DNA of 64,000 nucleotides from Escherichia coli. Its GTDB lineage: Bacteria > Pseudomonadota > Gammaproteobacteria > Enterobacterales > Enterobacteriaceae. Both the position numbers and the translations under genes were made by a program. Under the pieces are notes generated by a model. The model ran no database searches and was not told the origin of the DNA. It saw only the letters and a program-made list of their open reading frames with translations. Within the stretch, counting starts at the first letter, position 1, and every line of letters begins with the position of its first letter. The stretch is taken from contig NZ_AP027764.1 in the NCBI RefSeq assembly GCF_036503815.1, forward strand, positions 1,736,001-1,800,000. Direction: 5' to 3'. Positions 27,461-36,689 of the stretch are shown piece by piece.

Positions 27461-28930
27461 ATGGTTTCCGAAACTAAAACCACAGAAGCGCCGGGCTTAC
27501 GCCGTGAATTAAAGGCGCGTCACCTGACGATGATTGCCATTGGCGGTTCCATCGGTACAGGTCTTTTTGTTGCCTCTGGCGCAACGATTTCTCAGGCAGG
27601 TCCGGGCGGGGCATTGCTCTCGTATATGCTGATTGGCCTGATGGTTTACTTCCTGATGACCAGTCTCGGCGAACTGGCTGCTTACATGCCGGTTTCCGGT
27701 TCGTTTGCCACTTACGGTCAGAACTATGTTGAAGAAGGCTTTGGCTTTGCGCTGGGCTGGAACTACTGGTACAACTGGGCTGTGACTATTGCCGTTGACC
27801 TGGTTGCTGCGCAGCTGGTTATGAGCTGGTGGTTCCCGGATACACCCGGTTGGATCTGGAGTGCGCTGTTCCTCGGCGTTATCTTCCTGCTGAACTACAT
27901 TTCGGTCCGTGGCTTTGGTGAAGCAGAATACTGGTTCTCACTGATCAAGGTTACGACGGTTATTGTCTTTATTGTTGTCGGCGTGCTGATGATTATCGGT
28001 ATCTTCAAAGGCGCACAGCCTGCGGGCTGGAGCAACTGGACAATCGGCGAAGCACCGTTTGCTGGTGGTTTTGCGGCAATGATCGGCGTGGCAATGATTG
28101 TCGGCTTCTCTTTCCAGGGTACCGAGCTGATCGGTATTGCTGCAGGCGAGTCCGAAGATCCGGCGAAAAACATTCCACGCGCGGTACGTCAGGTGTTCTG
28201 GCGAATCCTGTTGTTCTATGTGTTCGCGATCCTGATCATCAGCCTGATTATTCCGTACACCGATCCGAGCCTGCTGCGTAACGATGTGAAAGACATCAGC
28301 GTCAGTCCGTTCACCCTGGTATTCCAACACGCGGGTCTGCTCTCTGCGGCGGCGGTGATGAACGCTGTTATTCTGACGGCGGTGCTGTCAGCGGGTAACT
28401 CCGGTATGTATGCGTCTACTCGTATGTTGTACACCCTGGCGTGTGACGGTAAAGCGCCGCGCATTTTCGCTAAATTGTCGCGTGGTGGCGTGCCGCGTAA
28501 CGCGCTGTATGCGACGACGGTGATTGCCGGTCTATGCTTCCTGACCTCGATGTTTGGTAACCAGACGGTATACCTGTGGTTGCTGAACACCTCTGGTATG
28601 ACAGGCTTTATTGCCTGGCTGGGGATTGCGATTAGCCACTACCGCTTCCGTCGCGGTTACGTATTGCAGGGACACGACATTAACGATCTGCCGTACCGTT
28701 CAGGCTTCTTCCCACTGGGGCCGATCTTCGCATTCATTCTGTGTCTGATTATCACACTGGGCCAGAACTACGAAGCGTTCCTGAAAGACACCATTGACTG
28801 GGGCGGCGTAGCGGCAACATATATTGGTATCCCGCTGTTCCTGATTATCTGGTTCGGATACAAGCTGATTAAAGGAACTCACTTCGTACGCTACAGCGAA
28901 ATGAAGTTCCCGCAGAACGATAAGAAATAA
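27461..28930 (+). CDS. lysP: LysP, lysine-specific permease
   Basis: 489-residue amino-acid/polyamine/organocation transporter with 12 membrane helices, a proton-coupled importer of L-lysine. Family blocks: MIAIGGSIGTGLFVASG (helix 1), PVSGSFATYGQNYVEEG, SFQGTELIGIAAGESEDP, SAGNSGMYASTRMLYTLA. LysP also holds the acid-stress sensor CadC inactive when lysine is absent. Regulation by ArgP and lysine is known for K-12. A strong terminator follows. Confidence 0.96.
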   Translation: MVSETKTTEAPGLRRELKARHLTMIAIGGSIGTGLFVASGATISQAGPGGALLSYMLIGLMVYFLMTSLGELAAYMPVSGSFATYGQNYVEEGFGFALGWNYWYNWAVTIAVDLVAAQLVMSWWFPDTPGWIWSALFLGVIFLLNYISVRGFGEAEYWFSLIKVTTVIVFIVVGVLMIIGIFKGAQPAGWSNWTIGEAPFAGGFAAMIGVAMIVGFSFQGTELIGIAAGESEDPAKNIPRAVRQVFWRILLFYVFAILIISLIIPYTDPSLLRNDVKDISVSPFTLVFQHAGLLSAAAVMNAVILTAVLSAGNSGMYASTRMLYTLACDGKAPRIFAKLSRGGVPRNALYATTVIAGLCFLTSMFGNQTVYLWLLNTSGMTGFIAWLGIAISHYRFRRGYVLQGHDINDLPYRSGFFPLGPIFAFILCLIITLGQNYEAFLKDTIDWGGVAATYIGIPLFLIIWFGYKLIKGTHFVRYSEMKFPQNDKK

Positions 28931-28949
28931 GTTTCCTCCCTTCCTTGCT

Positions 28950-28977
28950 AAGCCCTCTCAACCGAGAGGGCTTTTTT
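28950..28977 (+). terminator. Rho-independent terminator of lysP
   Basis: AAGCCCTCTC/GAGAGGGCTT, a 10-bp stem with a 4-nt loop, followed by a T-run. Starts 20 bp after the lysP stop. Confidence 0.93.
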
Positions 28978-29028
28978 AATTCTATTTCCCTCACGAATCA
29001 TGCGGATATAAATTTTAACATTTGGATT

Positions 29029-29047
29029 GATAATTGTTATCGTTTGC
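29029..29047. promoter_or_regulatory. Fur box upstream of cirA
   Basis: GATAATTGTTATCGTTTGC matches the 19-bp Fur consensus well in its left half, and the sequence continues with TTTGCATTATCG, which could form an overlapping second unit. Iron repression of cirA by Fur is established. It lies about 175 bp upstream of the ATG, leaving a long leader that is known to be a target of small RNAs such as OmrA/B and RyhB. Confidence 0.8.
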
Positions 29048-29222
29048 ATTATCGTTACGCCGAAATCTAAAAAGGCTGACAAATCAGGGGCTGTTCCGGC
29101 TTTCTGGGATGATCACCTGCATACAAATAAGTCCACCGCGATGCTGCCGTACGCAAGGGGACGTGAAAAAGATGTGAGCGATAACCCATTTTATTTTCGT
29201 AGTTACCTCATGGAGATATGGA

Positions 29223-31202
29223 ATGTTTAGGTTGAACCCCTTCGTACGGGTCGGGCTGTGTTTGTCCGCTATTTCTTGTGCATGGCCTGTGTTAGCGGTC
29301 GATGATGATGGCGAAACGATGGTTGTCACCGCATCTTCCGTTGAACAAAACCTGAAAGATGCACCAGCCAGTATCAGCGTCATTACCCAGGAAGACCTGC
29401 AGCGAAAACCAGTACAGAATCTAAAGGATGTGCTCAAAGAAGTGCCAGGCGTACAACTGACGAACGAAGGGGATAACCGTAAGGGCGTTAGTATTCGTGG
29501 TCTGGACAGCAGCTACACCCTGATTCTCGTCGACGGTAAACGCGTTAACTCCCGCAATGCCGTCTTCCGCCACAATGATTTCGATCTGAACTGGATCCCG
29601 GTCGATTCCATCGAACGTATTGAAGTGGTCCGTGGCCCGATGTCGTCGCTGTACGGTTCCGATGCGCTCGGCGGTGTCGTGAATATCATCACAAAAAAAA
29701 TCGGTCAGAAATGGTCGGGTACCGTTACTGTCGATACCACCATTCAGGAACATCGCGATCGCGGTGATACCTATAACGGTCAGTTCTTTACCAGCGGACC
29801 ATTAATTGACGGCGTGCTGGGAATGAAAGCTTACGGCAGCCTGGCAAAACGTGAAAAGGATGACCCACAAAACTCAACGACCACCGATACCGGAGAAACG
29901 CCGCGTATTGAAGGATTCTCCAGCCGCGACGGCAATGTGGAATTTGCCTGGACACCGAATCAAAATCACGATTTTACTGCCGGATACGGTTTTGACCGTC
30001 AGGATCGTGATTCCGACTCGCTGGACAAAAACCGCCTGGAACGTCAGAACTACTCCGTCAGCCATAATGGGCGTTGGGATTACGGCACCAGCGAACTGAA
30101 ATACTACGGTGAGAAAGTCGAAAACAAAAATCCTGGCAACAGCAGCCCGATTACTTCCGAAAGCAATACGGTCGATGGTAAATACACGTTGCCACTGACG
30201 GCGATTAATCAGTTTCTCACGGTTGGCGGTGAATGGCGTCACGACAAACTTAGCGATGCGGTGAACCTGACCGGGGGAACCAGCTCCAAAACGTCTGCCA
30301 GCCAGTACGCGCTGTTTGTGGAAGATGAATGGCGGATCTTCGAGCCGCTGGCGCTGACGACCGGCGTACGTATGGACGATCATGAAACCTACGGTGAACA
30401 CTGGAGTCCACGTGCCTACCTGGTTTATAACGCCACCGACACCGTAACGGTGAAAGGGGGCTGGGCGACGGCATTTAAAGCACCTTCTCTGTTGCAACTT
30501 AGCCCTGACTGGACGAGCAATTCCTGCCGTGGCGCATGCAAGATTGTGGGTAGCCCGGATCTGAAACCTGAAACCAGCGAAAGTTGGGAGCTGGGGCTGT
30601 ATTACCTGGGTGAGGAGGGCTGGCTGGAAGGGATTGAATCCAGCGTGACCGTTTTCCGTAACGATGTAAAAGATCGTATCAGCATCAGCCGTACGTCTGA
30701 CGTCAATGCTGCACCGGGCTACCAAAACTTTGTCGGTTTTACAGCGGACGGTGTGCCGGTATTCAGCTACTACAACGTTAACAAAGCACGTATTCAGGGC
30801 GTGGAAACCGAACTGAAAATTCCGTTCAACGATGAATGGAAACTGTCGATCAACTACACCTACAACGATGGTCGTGATGTCAGCAACGGCGAAAACAAAC
30901 CGTTGTCCGATCTGCCGTTCCATACCGCTAACGGTACGCTGGACTGGAAACCGCTGGCGCTGGAAGACTGGTCATTCTATGTTTCTGGTCACTATACCGG
31001 GCAGAAACGCGCCGACAGCGCGACGGCTAAAACTCCGGGCGGTTATACCATCTGGAATACCGGCGCGGCCTGGCAGGTGACCAAAGACGTCAAACTGCGT
31101 GCGGGCGTGCTGAACCTTGGCGACAAGGATCTCAGTCGTGACGACTACAGCTATAACGAAGACGGACGTCGTTACTTTATGGCAGTGGATTATCGCTTTT
31201 GA
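29223..31202 (+). CDS. cirA: CirA, TonB-dependent catecholate siderophore/colicin I receptor
   Basis: 659-residue outer-membrane receptor for linear enterobactin breakdown products and several catechol-linked compounds; also the receptor of colicins Ia/Ib and microcins. Signal peptide to about residue 25 (CAWPVLA), TonB box ETMVV, plug domain about 45-155 (DVLKEVPGVQL, YGSDALGGVVNIIT), then a 22-strand barrel ending in the outer-membrane signature AVDYRF. From memory K-12 CirA has 663 residues; this copy reads GFTADGVPVFSY near residue 504 where K-12 has a longer GRR-containing loop, so an extracellular loop seems to differ. Confidence 0.95.
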   Translation: MFRLNPFVRVGLCLSAISCAWPVLAVDDDGETMVVTASSVEQNLKDAPASISVITQEDLQRKPVQNLKDVLKEVPGVQLTNEGDNRKGVSIRGLDSSYTLILVDGKRVNSRNAVFRHNDFDLNWIPVDSIERIEVVRGPMSSLYGSDALGGVVNIITKKIGQKWSGTVTVDTTIQEHRDRGDTYNGQFFTSGPLIDGVLGMKAYGSLAKREKDDPQNSTTTDTGETPRIEGFSSRDGNVEFAWTPNQNHDFTAGYGFDRQDRDSDSLDKNRLERQNYSVSHNGRWDYGTSELKYYGEKVENKNPGNSSPITSESNTVDGKYTLPLTAINQFLTVGGEWRHDKLSDAVNLTGGTSSKTSASQYALFVEDEWRIFEPLALTTGVRMDDHETYGEHWSPRAYLVYNATDTVTVKGGWATAFKAPSLLQLSPDWTSNSCRGACKIVGSPDLKPETSESWELGLYYLGEEGWLEGIESSVTVFRNDVKDRISISRTSDVNAAPGYQNFVGFTADGVPVFSYYNVNKARIQGVETELKIPFNDEWKLSINYTYNDGRDVSNGENKPLSDLPFHTANGTLDWKPLALEDWSFYVSGHYTGQKRADSATAKTPGGYTIWNTGAAWQVTKDVKLRAGVLNLGDKDLSRDDYSYNEDGRRYFMAVDYRF

Positions 31203-31210
31203 TGAGAAGA

Positions 31211-31228
31211 TGCCCGGCGAACCGGGCA
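31211..31228. terminator. Hairpin between convergent cirA and yeiG
   Basis: TGCCCGG/CCGGGCA with a CGAA tetraloop, 8 bp after the cirA stop. GC-rich but with no T-run on either strand; it may protect or weakly terminate both transcripts. Confidence 0.6.
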
Positions 31229-31232
31229 GACT

Positions 31233-32069
31233 TTACTTCAGTAAATACTGCGCATGGAAGCGCAGATGATCCTCTATATAAGAGGCAATAAAGTAGTAAC
31301 TGTGATCATATCCCGGCTGAATACGCAGCGTCATCGGCCACGCTTTTTGACGCGCGGCTTCTGCCAGCACTGCGGGTTGTAGCTGGTCGGCAAGAAACTG
31401 ATCATTATCGCCCTGATCAATCAGTGTCGGGATCGCATCCTGCGCATTACTCGCATACATCAGCGCGCAACTGTCCCATTCCATCCAGTCATTTTTATCC
31501 TCACCCAGATAAGTGCGAAACGCTTTGATTCCCCACGGGACGCTGCACGGATTCACAATCGGCGCAAAGGCAGAAACACTGGTGTATTTGCCAGGATTTT
31601 TCAGCGCCATAATCAATGCGCCGTGACCACCCATGGAATGACCGCTAATAGCGCAGCGATCGCTGACGTTAAATTGCGATTGAATGAGAGTCGGTAATTC
31701 ATCGCGCAGATAATCGTACATCCTGTAATGCGTCGCCCACGGTTTTTGTGTGGCGTTGAGATAAAACCCCGCGCCCTGACCTAAATCGTAGCCGTCGTCG
31801 TTGGCTACTTGTTCGCCGCGCGGACTGGTGTCTGGCATCACCAGTACAATCCCCAGTTCCGCCGCTACGCGTTGGGCCCCCGCTTTGGTGGTGAAGTTCT
31901 CGTCATTGCAGGTTAATCCGGAGAGCCAGTACAGCACCGGCGGCGGGGTGTGATCGCGAGGCGGTGGAAGAAAGATGCTGAACGTCATCGGGCAATTTAA
32001 GGTACTGGAGTCGTGCCGCCAGCGTTGTTGCCAGCCTTCAAAACAGCGGTGCTCTTCGAGCATTTCCAT
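31233..32069 (-). CDS. yeiG: YeiG, S-formylglutathione hydrolase
   Basis: 278-residue esterase D-family alpha/beta hydrolase that releases formate from S-formylglutathione in glutathione-dependent formaldehyde detoxification; K-12 has a second such enzyme, FrmB. The nucleophile is Ser145 in SGHSMGGHG; an acid residue lies in DQGDNDQFL and the catalytic His in GYDHSYYF. Ribosome-binding site AAGGAG. It converges with cirA and is divergent from folE. Confidence 0.94.
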   Translation of the reverse strand: MEMLEEHRCFEGWQQRWRHDSSTLNCPMTFSIFLPPPRDHTPPPVLYWLSGLTCNDENFTTKAGAQRVAAELGIVLVMPDTSPRGEQVANDDGYDLGQGAGFYLNATQKPWATHYRMYDYLRDELPTLIQSQFNVSDRCAISGHSMGGHGALIMALKNPGKYTSVSAFAPIVNPCSVPWGIKAFRTYLGEDKNDWMEWDSCALMYASNAQDAIPTLIDQGDNDQFLADQLQPAVLAEAARQKAWPMTLRIQPGYDHSYYFIASYIEDHLRFHAQYLLK

Positions 32070-32326
32070 GCGTGGCTCCTTGTTGTGTTGTTTGCAATTT
32101 CTTCATCATACCGTTTATTCAATGTGCTGTGAGTAACTTTCACTTCCGTATATACATAACGATGTTTTAACATCTGCTGATGAAAGGCAGCGGCAATTAC
32201 AATAATTATCGCTGTGAATACTGGATTATGTGCGCCGCCTCACGCACAATAATCAGGCTGTAAATCAGCTTAATAACTTTGCCCCCACGCAGGGCGGAGG
32301 CGTCACACCTGCAGGAGAAATCATAA
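32070..32326. promoter_or_regulatory. Divergent yeiG-folE promoter region
   Basis: Contains the dyad GATGTT-TT-AACATC at 32161-32174 and AT-rich sequence. MetJ control of folE is known from K-12, but I do not see a clean pair of met boxes. folE itself has a CAGGAGAAA ribosome-binding site. Confidence 0.4.
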
Positions 32327-32995
32327 ATGTCATCACTCAGTAAAGAAGCGGCCCTGGTTCATGAAGCGTTAGTTGCGCGAGGACTGGAAACACCGCTGCG
32401 CCCGCCCGTGCATGAAATGGATAACGAAACGCGCAAAAGCCTTATTGCTGGTCATATGACCGAAATCATGCAGCTGCTGAATCTAGACCTGGCTGATGAC
32501 AGTTTGATGGAAACGCCGCATCGCATCGCTAAAATGTATGTCGATGAAATTTTCTCCGGTCTGGATTACGCCAATTTCCCGAAAATCACCCTCATTGAAA
32601 ACAAAATGAAGGTTGATGAAATGGTCACCGTGCGCGATATCACCCTGACCAGTACCTGTGAACACCATTTTGTTACCATCGATGGCAAAGCGACGGTGGC
32701 TTATATCCCGAAAGATTCGGTGATCGGTCTGTCAAAAATTAACCGTATCGTGCAGTTCTTTGCCCAGCGTCCGCAGGTGCAGGAACGTCTGACGCAGCAA
32801 ATTCTCATTGCGCTACAAACGCTGCTGGGCACCAATAACGTGGCTGTCTCTATCGATGCGGTACATTACTGCGTGAAGGCGCGTGGCATCCGCGATGCAA
32901 CCAGTGCCACGACAACGACCTCTCTTGGTGGATTGTTCAAATCCAGTCAGAATACGCGCCACGAATTTCTGCGCGCTGTGCGTCATCACAACTGA
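32327..32995 (+). CDS. folE: FolE, GTP cyclohydrolase I
   Basis: 222-residue decameric zinc enzyme that converts GTP to 7,8-dihydroneopterin triphosphate, the first step of folate and queuosine-precursor synthesis. Zinc ligands are in TSTCEHHFV and the late VHYCVKARG; the C-terminus has SATTTTSLGGLF. The substrate pocket VIGLSKINRIVQFFAQRPQ is intact. yeiB follows after 16 bp on the same strand. Confidence 0.97.
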   Translation: MSSLSKEAALVHEALVARGLETPLRPPVHEMDNETRKSLIAGHMTEIMQLLNLDLADDSLMETPHRIAKMYVDEIFSGLDYANFPKITLIENKMKVDEMVTVRDITLTSTCEHHFVTIDGKATVAYIPKDSVIGLSKINRIVQFFAQRPQVQERLTQQILIALQTLLGTNNVAVSIDAVHYCVKARGIRDATSATTTTSLGGLFKSSQNTRHEFLRAVRHHN

Positions 32996-33011
32996 TTAAA
33001 AGGCAGGAACC

Positions 33012-34169
33012 ATGGAGCGCAACGTCACGCTCGATTTTGTTCGCGGCGTCGCCATTCTGGGGATCCTGCTATTAAACATCAGCGCCTTTGGGTTACCAAA
33101 GGCGGCTTATCTCAATCCCGCCTGGTACGGCGCTATTACGCCGCAGGATGCATGGACCTGGGCATTACTCGATCTCATCGGTCAGGTGAAATTCCTCACG
33201 CTTTTTGCGTTGCTGTTTGGTGCTGGCCTGCAAATGTTGCTACCCCGTGGCAAACGCTGGATCCAGTCGCGGTTAACACTGTTAGTCTTGTTGGGCTTTA
33301 TTCACGGTTTATTGTTCTGGGACGGCGATATTCTGTTGGCTTACGGGCTGGTGGGCTTAATCTGTTGGCGGCTGGTGCGCGATGCGCCATCGGTAAAAAG
33401 CCTGTTTAATACCGGCGTCATGCTTTATCTGGTGGGGCTTGGCGTTTTGCTGTTGTTGGGGTTGATTTCAGACAGTCAGACCAGCCGCGCCTGGACGCCG
33501 GATGCATCGGCTATTTTGTATGAAAAATACTGGAAGCTTCACGGCGGCGTTGAAGCGATCAGTAATCGTGCCGATGGTGTTGGCAACAGTTTACTGGCAC
33601 TGGGCGCACAGTATGGCTGGCAACTGGCAGGGATGATGCTAATTGGCGCGGCGCTGATGCGCAGTGGCTGGCTGAAAGGGCAGTTTAGCTTGCGCCATTA
33701 TCGGCGTACCGGTTTTGTGCTGGTGGCGATTGGGGTGATCATTAACCTTCCAGCGATCGCCCTGCAATGGCGGCTGGACTGGGCATATCGCTGGTGCGCC
33801 TTCTTACTTCAGATGCCGCGGGAACTGAGTGCGCCGTTTCAGGCGGTTGGCTATGCGTCGCTGTTTTATGGTTTCTGGCCGCAATTGAGCCGCTTTAAGC
33901 TGGTGCTCGCGATCGCCTGCGTCGGACGGATGGCGCTGACCAACTATCTATTGCAAACGCTGATTTGTACCACGCTTTTTTATCACCTCGGTTTGTTTAT
34001 GCAGTTTGACCGTCTGGAATTGCTGGCGTTTGTTATTCCGGTATGGCTGGCGAATATTCTCTTCTCTGTTATCTGGCTGCGTTACTTCCGTCAGGGGCCG
34101 GTGGAATGGCTCTGGCGTCAGTTAACTTTGCGTGCTGCCGGACCTGCATTATCTAAAACATCAAGATAA
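33012..34169 (+). CDS. yeiB: YeiB, DUF418 inner-membrane protein
   Basis: 385-residue polytopic protein of the DUF418/acyltransferase-3-like family with about ten hydrophobic helices, starting MERNVTLDFVRGVAILGIL, a typical N-terminal signature. The C-terminal DUF418 part contains ACVGRMALTNYLLQT. Function unknown. Closely linked to folE, so probably co-transcribed. Confidence 0.88.
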   Translation: MERNVTLDFVRGVAILGILLLNISAFGLPKAAYLNPAWYGAITPQDAWTWALLDLIGQVKFLTLFALLFGAGLQMLLPRGKRWIQSRLTLLVLLGFIHGLLFWDGDILLAYGLVGLICWRLVRDAPSVKSLFNTGVMLYLVGLGVLLLLGLISDSQTSRAWTPDASAILYEKYWKLHGGVEAISNRADGVGNSLLALGAQYGWQLAGMMLIGAALMRSGWLKGQFSLRHYRRTGFVLVAIGVIINLPAIALQWRLDWAYRWCAFLLQMPRELSAPFQAVGYASLFYGFWPQLSRFKLVLAIACVGRMALTNYLLQTLICTTLFYHLGLFMQFDRLELLAFVIPVWLANILFSVIWLRYFRQGPVEWLWRQLTLRAAGPALSKTSR

Positions 34170-34198
34170 CGATCTGGATCACATTCATTAACAAAATG

Positions 34199-34261
34199 GT
34201 TGTAACCGTTTCCATTGCTGTGACTCGATTCACGAAGTCCTGAATTCAGTGCTGACAAAAT
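34199..34261 (+). promoter_or_regulatory. galS promoter: gal operator, CRP site and -10
   Basis: A GalR/GalS-type operator TTGTAACCGTTTCCAT is at 34199-34214, and a strong CRP site TGTGA-CTCGAT-TCACG at 34219-34234. A -10-like CAAAAT at 34256-34261 predicts a start near 34268, placing CRP at about -41.5 (class II). Autoregulation of galS and its dependence on CRP are known. Confidence 0.8.
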
Positions 34262-34310
34262 AGCCGCCAGCAAGCAGGCATTTACTGCAATCTCATAACA
34301 GGTAGTGAAT

Positions 34311-35351
34311 ATGATCACCATTCGTGATGTAGCGCGTCAGGCTGGCGTCTCTGTGGCAACGGTTTCCCGGGTGCTCAATAACAGCACGCTGGTCAGTGCC
34401 GACACGCGTGAAGCAGTAATGAAAGCAGTGAGCGAGCTGGATTATCGGCCAAACGCCAATGCCCAGGCGCTGGCAACTCAGGTTAGCGATACCATTGGCG
34501 TGGTGGTAATGGACGTTTCTGATGCGTTTTTCGGCGCGCTGGTAAAAGCGGTGGATCTCGTCGCCCAGCAGCACCAGAAATATGTGCTAATAGGTAATAG
34601 CTATCATGAAGCGGAAAAAGAGCGTCATGCCATTGAGGTGTTAATTCGCCAGCGTTGTAACGCGTTGATTGTTCATTCAAAAGCGTTAAGCGATGATGAA
34701 TTAGCGCAGTTTATGGATAACATTCCCGGTATGGTGTTAATCAACCGCGTTGTGCCAGGTTACGCCCATCGTTGCGTTTGCCTGGATAATCTCAGTGGTG
34801 CCCGAATGGCCACGCGCATGTTGCTCAATAATGGTCATCAACGTATTGGTTATCTTTCTTCCAGCCACGGCATTGAAGATGATGCCATGCGCAAAGCAGG
34901 CTGGATGAGTGCGTTGAAAGAGCAGGATATTATTCCGTCGGAAAGCTGGATTGGCACTGGCACCCCGGACATGCCAGGCGGTGAGGCGGCGATGGTTGAA
35001 CTGCTGGGGCGCAATCTACAACTTACCGCTGTATTTGCATACAACGACAATATGGCCGCTGGCGCACTGACGGCATTAAAAGATAATGGTATTGCGATTC
35101 CGTTACATCTCTCAATCATCGGTTTCGATGATATTCCCATCGCTCGTTACACCGACCCACAATTAACGACCGTGCGTTATCCTATTGCTTCGATGGCAAA
35201 ATTAGCTACCGAACTGGCCTTACAAGGGGCAGCAGGCAACATTGATCCTCACGCCAGCCACTGTTTTATGCCGACGTTAGTGCGTCGCCATTCTGTCGCA
35301 ACGCGCCAGAATGCGGCAGCGATCACTAACTCAACAAATCAGTCGATGTAA
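34311..35351 (+). CDS. galS: GalS, mgl repressor (galactose isorepressor)
   Basis: 346-residue LacI-family regulator of mglBAC, galP and galETKM. The DNA-binding helix-turn-helix TIRDVARQAGVSVATVSRVL is at the N-terminus; the periplasmic-binding-like core binds D-galactose/D-fucose. The ATG at 34311 is preceded by AGGT at good distance; a GTG two codons upstream (34305) is less likely. A gal operator overlaps its stop codon and belongs to the mgl promoter. Confidence 0.96.
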   Translation: MITIRDVARQAGVSVATVSRVLNNSTLVSADTREAVMKAVSELDYRPNANAQALATQVSDTIGVVVMDVSDAFFGALVKAVDLVAQQHQKYVLIGNSYHEAEKERHAIEVLIRQRCNALIVHSKALSDDELAQFMDNIPGMVLINRVVPGYAHRCVCLDNLSGARMATRMLLNNGHQRIGYLSSSHGIEDDAMRKAGWMSALKEQDIIPSESWIGTGTPDMPGGEAAMVELLGRNLQLTAVFAYNDNMAAGALTALKDNGIAIPLHLSIIGFDDIPIARYTDPQLTTVRYPIASMAKLATELALQGAAGNIDPHASHCFMPTLVRRHSVATRQNAAAITNSTNQSM

Positions 35352-35406
35352 CCGCTTTCAATCTGTGAGTGATTTCACAGTATATTAACAATGCGATAGC
35401 TATGAT
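35347..35406 (+). promoter_or_regulatory. mglBAC promoter: gal operator, CRP site and -10
   Basis: Operator TGTAACCGCTTTCAAT (35347-35362) covers the galS stop codon. It is followed by a near-perfect CRP site TGTGA-GTGATT-TCACA at 35364-35379 and a -10 TATGAT at 35401-35406. The predicted start near 35413 puts CRP at -41.5. The remaining ~220-nt leader before mglB holds no gene that I can see. Confidence 0.87.
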
Positions 35407-35630
35407 TGCACCGTTTTAACGCTGTAACCTGTATGTAACAGTGAATCATCACTTTCACCGAGGTAATAGCGTCATAACAACAATTAAAGCCGTTTTCTGG
35501 AGCGTTACCGGGCATGGAAGAACGAATTTTAAAAAGTGAGCTTCGGCGTTCAGTAACACTTCATTAACTCTACTGCCCCGCCGAGCATTTATCTCAAGCA
35601 CTACCCTGCATAAGAAAAACCGGAGATACC

Positions 35631-36629
35631 ATGAATAAGAAGGTGTTAACCCTGTCTGCTGTAATGGCCAGTATGTTATTCGGTGCCACTGCACACGCTG
35701 CTGATACCCGTATTGGTGTAACAATCTATAAGTACGACGATAACTTTATGTCTGTTGTGCGCAAGGCTATCGAACAAGATGCGAAAGCCGCGCCAGATGT
35801 TCAGCTGCTGATGAATGATTCTCAGAATGACCAGTCCAAGCAGAACGATCAGATCGATGTATTGCTGGCGAAAGGGGTGAAGGCACTGGCGATCAACCTG
35901 GTTGACCCGGCAGCTGCGGGTACGGTGATTGAGAAAGCGCGCGGGCAAAACGTGCCGGTGGTTTTCTTCAACAAAGAACCGTCTCGTAAGGCGCTGGATA
36001 GCTACGATAAAGCCTACTATGTCGGCACTGACTCCAAAGAGTCCGGCATTATTCAGGGCGATTTGATTGCTAAGCATTGGGCGGCAAACCTGGATTGGGA
36101 TCTCAACAAAGACGGTCAGATTCAATTCGTACTGCTGAAAGGTGAACCGGGCCATCCGGATGCAGAAGCACGCACCACTTACGTGATTAAAGAGCTGAAC
36201 GACAAAGGCATCAAAACTGAACAGTTACAGTTAGATACCGCTATGTGGGATACCGCTCAGGCGAAAGATAAGATGGACGCCTGGCTGTCTGGCCCGAACG
36301 CCAACAAAATCGAAGTGGTTATCGCCAACAACGATGCGATGGCAATGGGCGCAGTAGAAGCACTGAAAGCACACAACAAGTCCAGCATTCCAGTGTTTGG
36401 TGTCGATGCGCTGCCAGAAGCTCTGGCACTGGTGAAATCCGGTGCACTGGCGGGCACCGTATTGAACGACGCTAACAACCAGGCGAAAGCGACTTTTGAT
36501 CTGGCGAAAAACCTGGCCGATGGCAAAGGTGCGGCTGATGGTACCAACTGGAAAATCGACAACAAAGTGGTCCGCGTACCTTACGTTGGCGTAGATAAAG
36601 ACAACCTGGCTGAATTCAGCAAGAAATAA
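35631..36629 (+). CDS. mglB: MglB, D-galactose/D-glucose-binding periplasmic protein
   Basis: 332 residues with a 23-residue signal peptide (MNKKVLTLSAVMASMLFGAT then AHA). Binds galactose and glucose for the MglAC transporter and signals to the chemoreceptor Trg. The EF-hand-like calcium loop DLNKDGQIQ lies near residue 157 of the precursor. Ribosome-binding site CGGAGA. A stable hairpin after the stop probably keeps mglB mRNA more abundant than mglAC. Confidence 0.97.
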   Translation: MNKKVLTLSAVMASMLFGATAHAADTRIGVTIYKYDDNFMSVVRKAIEQDAKAAPDVQLLMNDSQNDQSKQNDQIDVLLAKGVKALAINLVDPAAAGTVIEKARGQNVPVVFFNKEPSRKALDSYDKAYYVGTDSKESGIIQGDLIAKHWAANLDWDLNKDGQIQFVLLKGEPGHPDAEARTTYVIKELNDKGIKTEQLQLDTAMWDTAQAKDKMDAWLSGPNANKIEVVIANNDAMAMGAVEALKAHNKSSIPVFGVDALPEALALVKSGALAGTVLNDANNQAKATFDLAKNLADGKGAADGTNWKIDNKVVRVPYVGVDKDNLAEFSKK

Positions 36630-36637
36630 GACTGATT

Positions 36638-36660
36638 GGGCGCAGTCGTTTACTGCGCCC
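36638..36660 (+). terminator. Intercistronic hairpin between mglB and mglA
   Basis: GGGCGCAGT/ACTGCGCCC, 9-bp GC-rich stem with a 5-nt loop, then TTATT. It starts 8 bp after the mglB stop. Likely a partial terminator or 3' stabiliser that sets mglB above mglA. Confidence 0.75.
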
Positions 36661-36689
36661 TTATTGTATGGCCAACAAGGTAAAATTAT

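Noticed and set aside
29874..30923. 349-codon open frame antisense to cirA
   Set aside because: Composition-driven shadow of the cirA reading frame; no family features.
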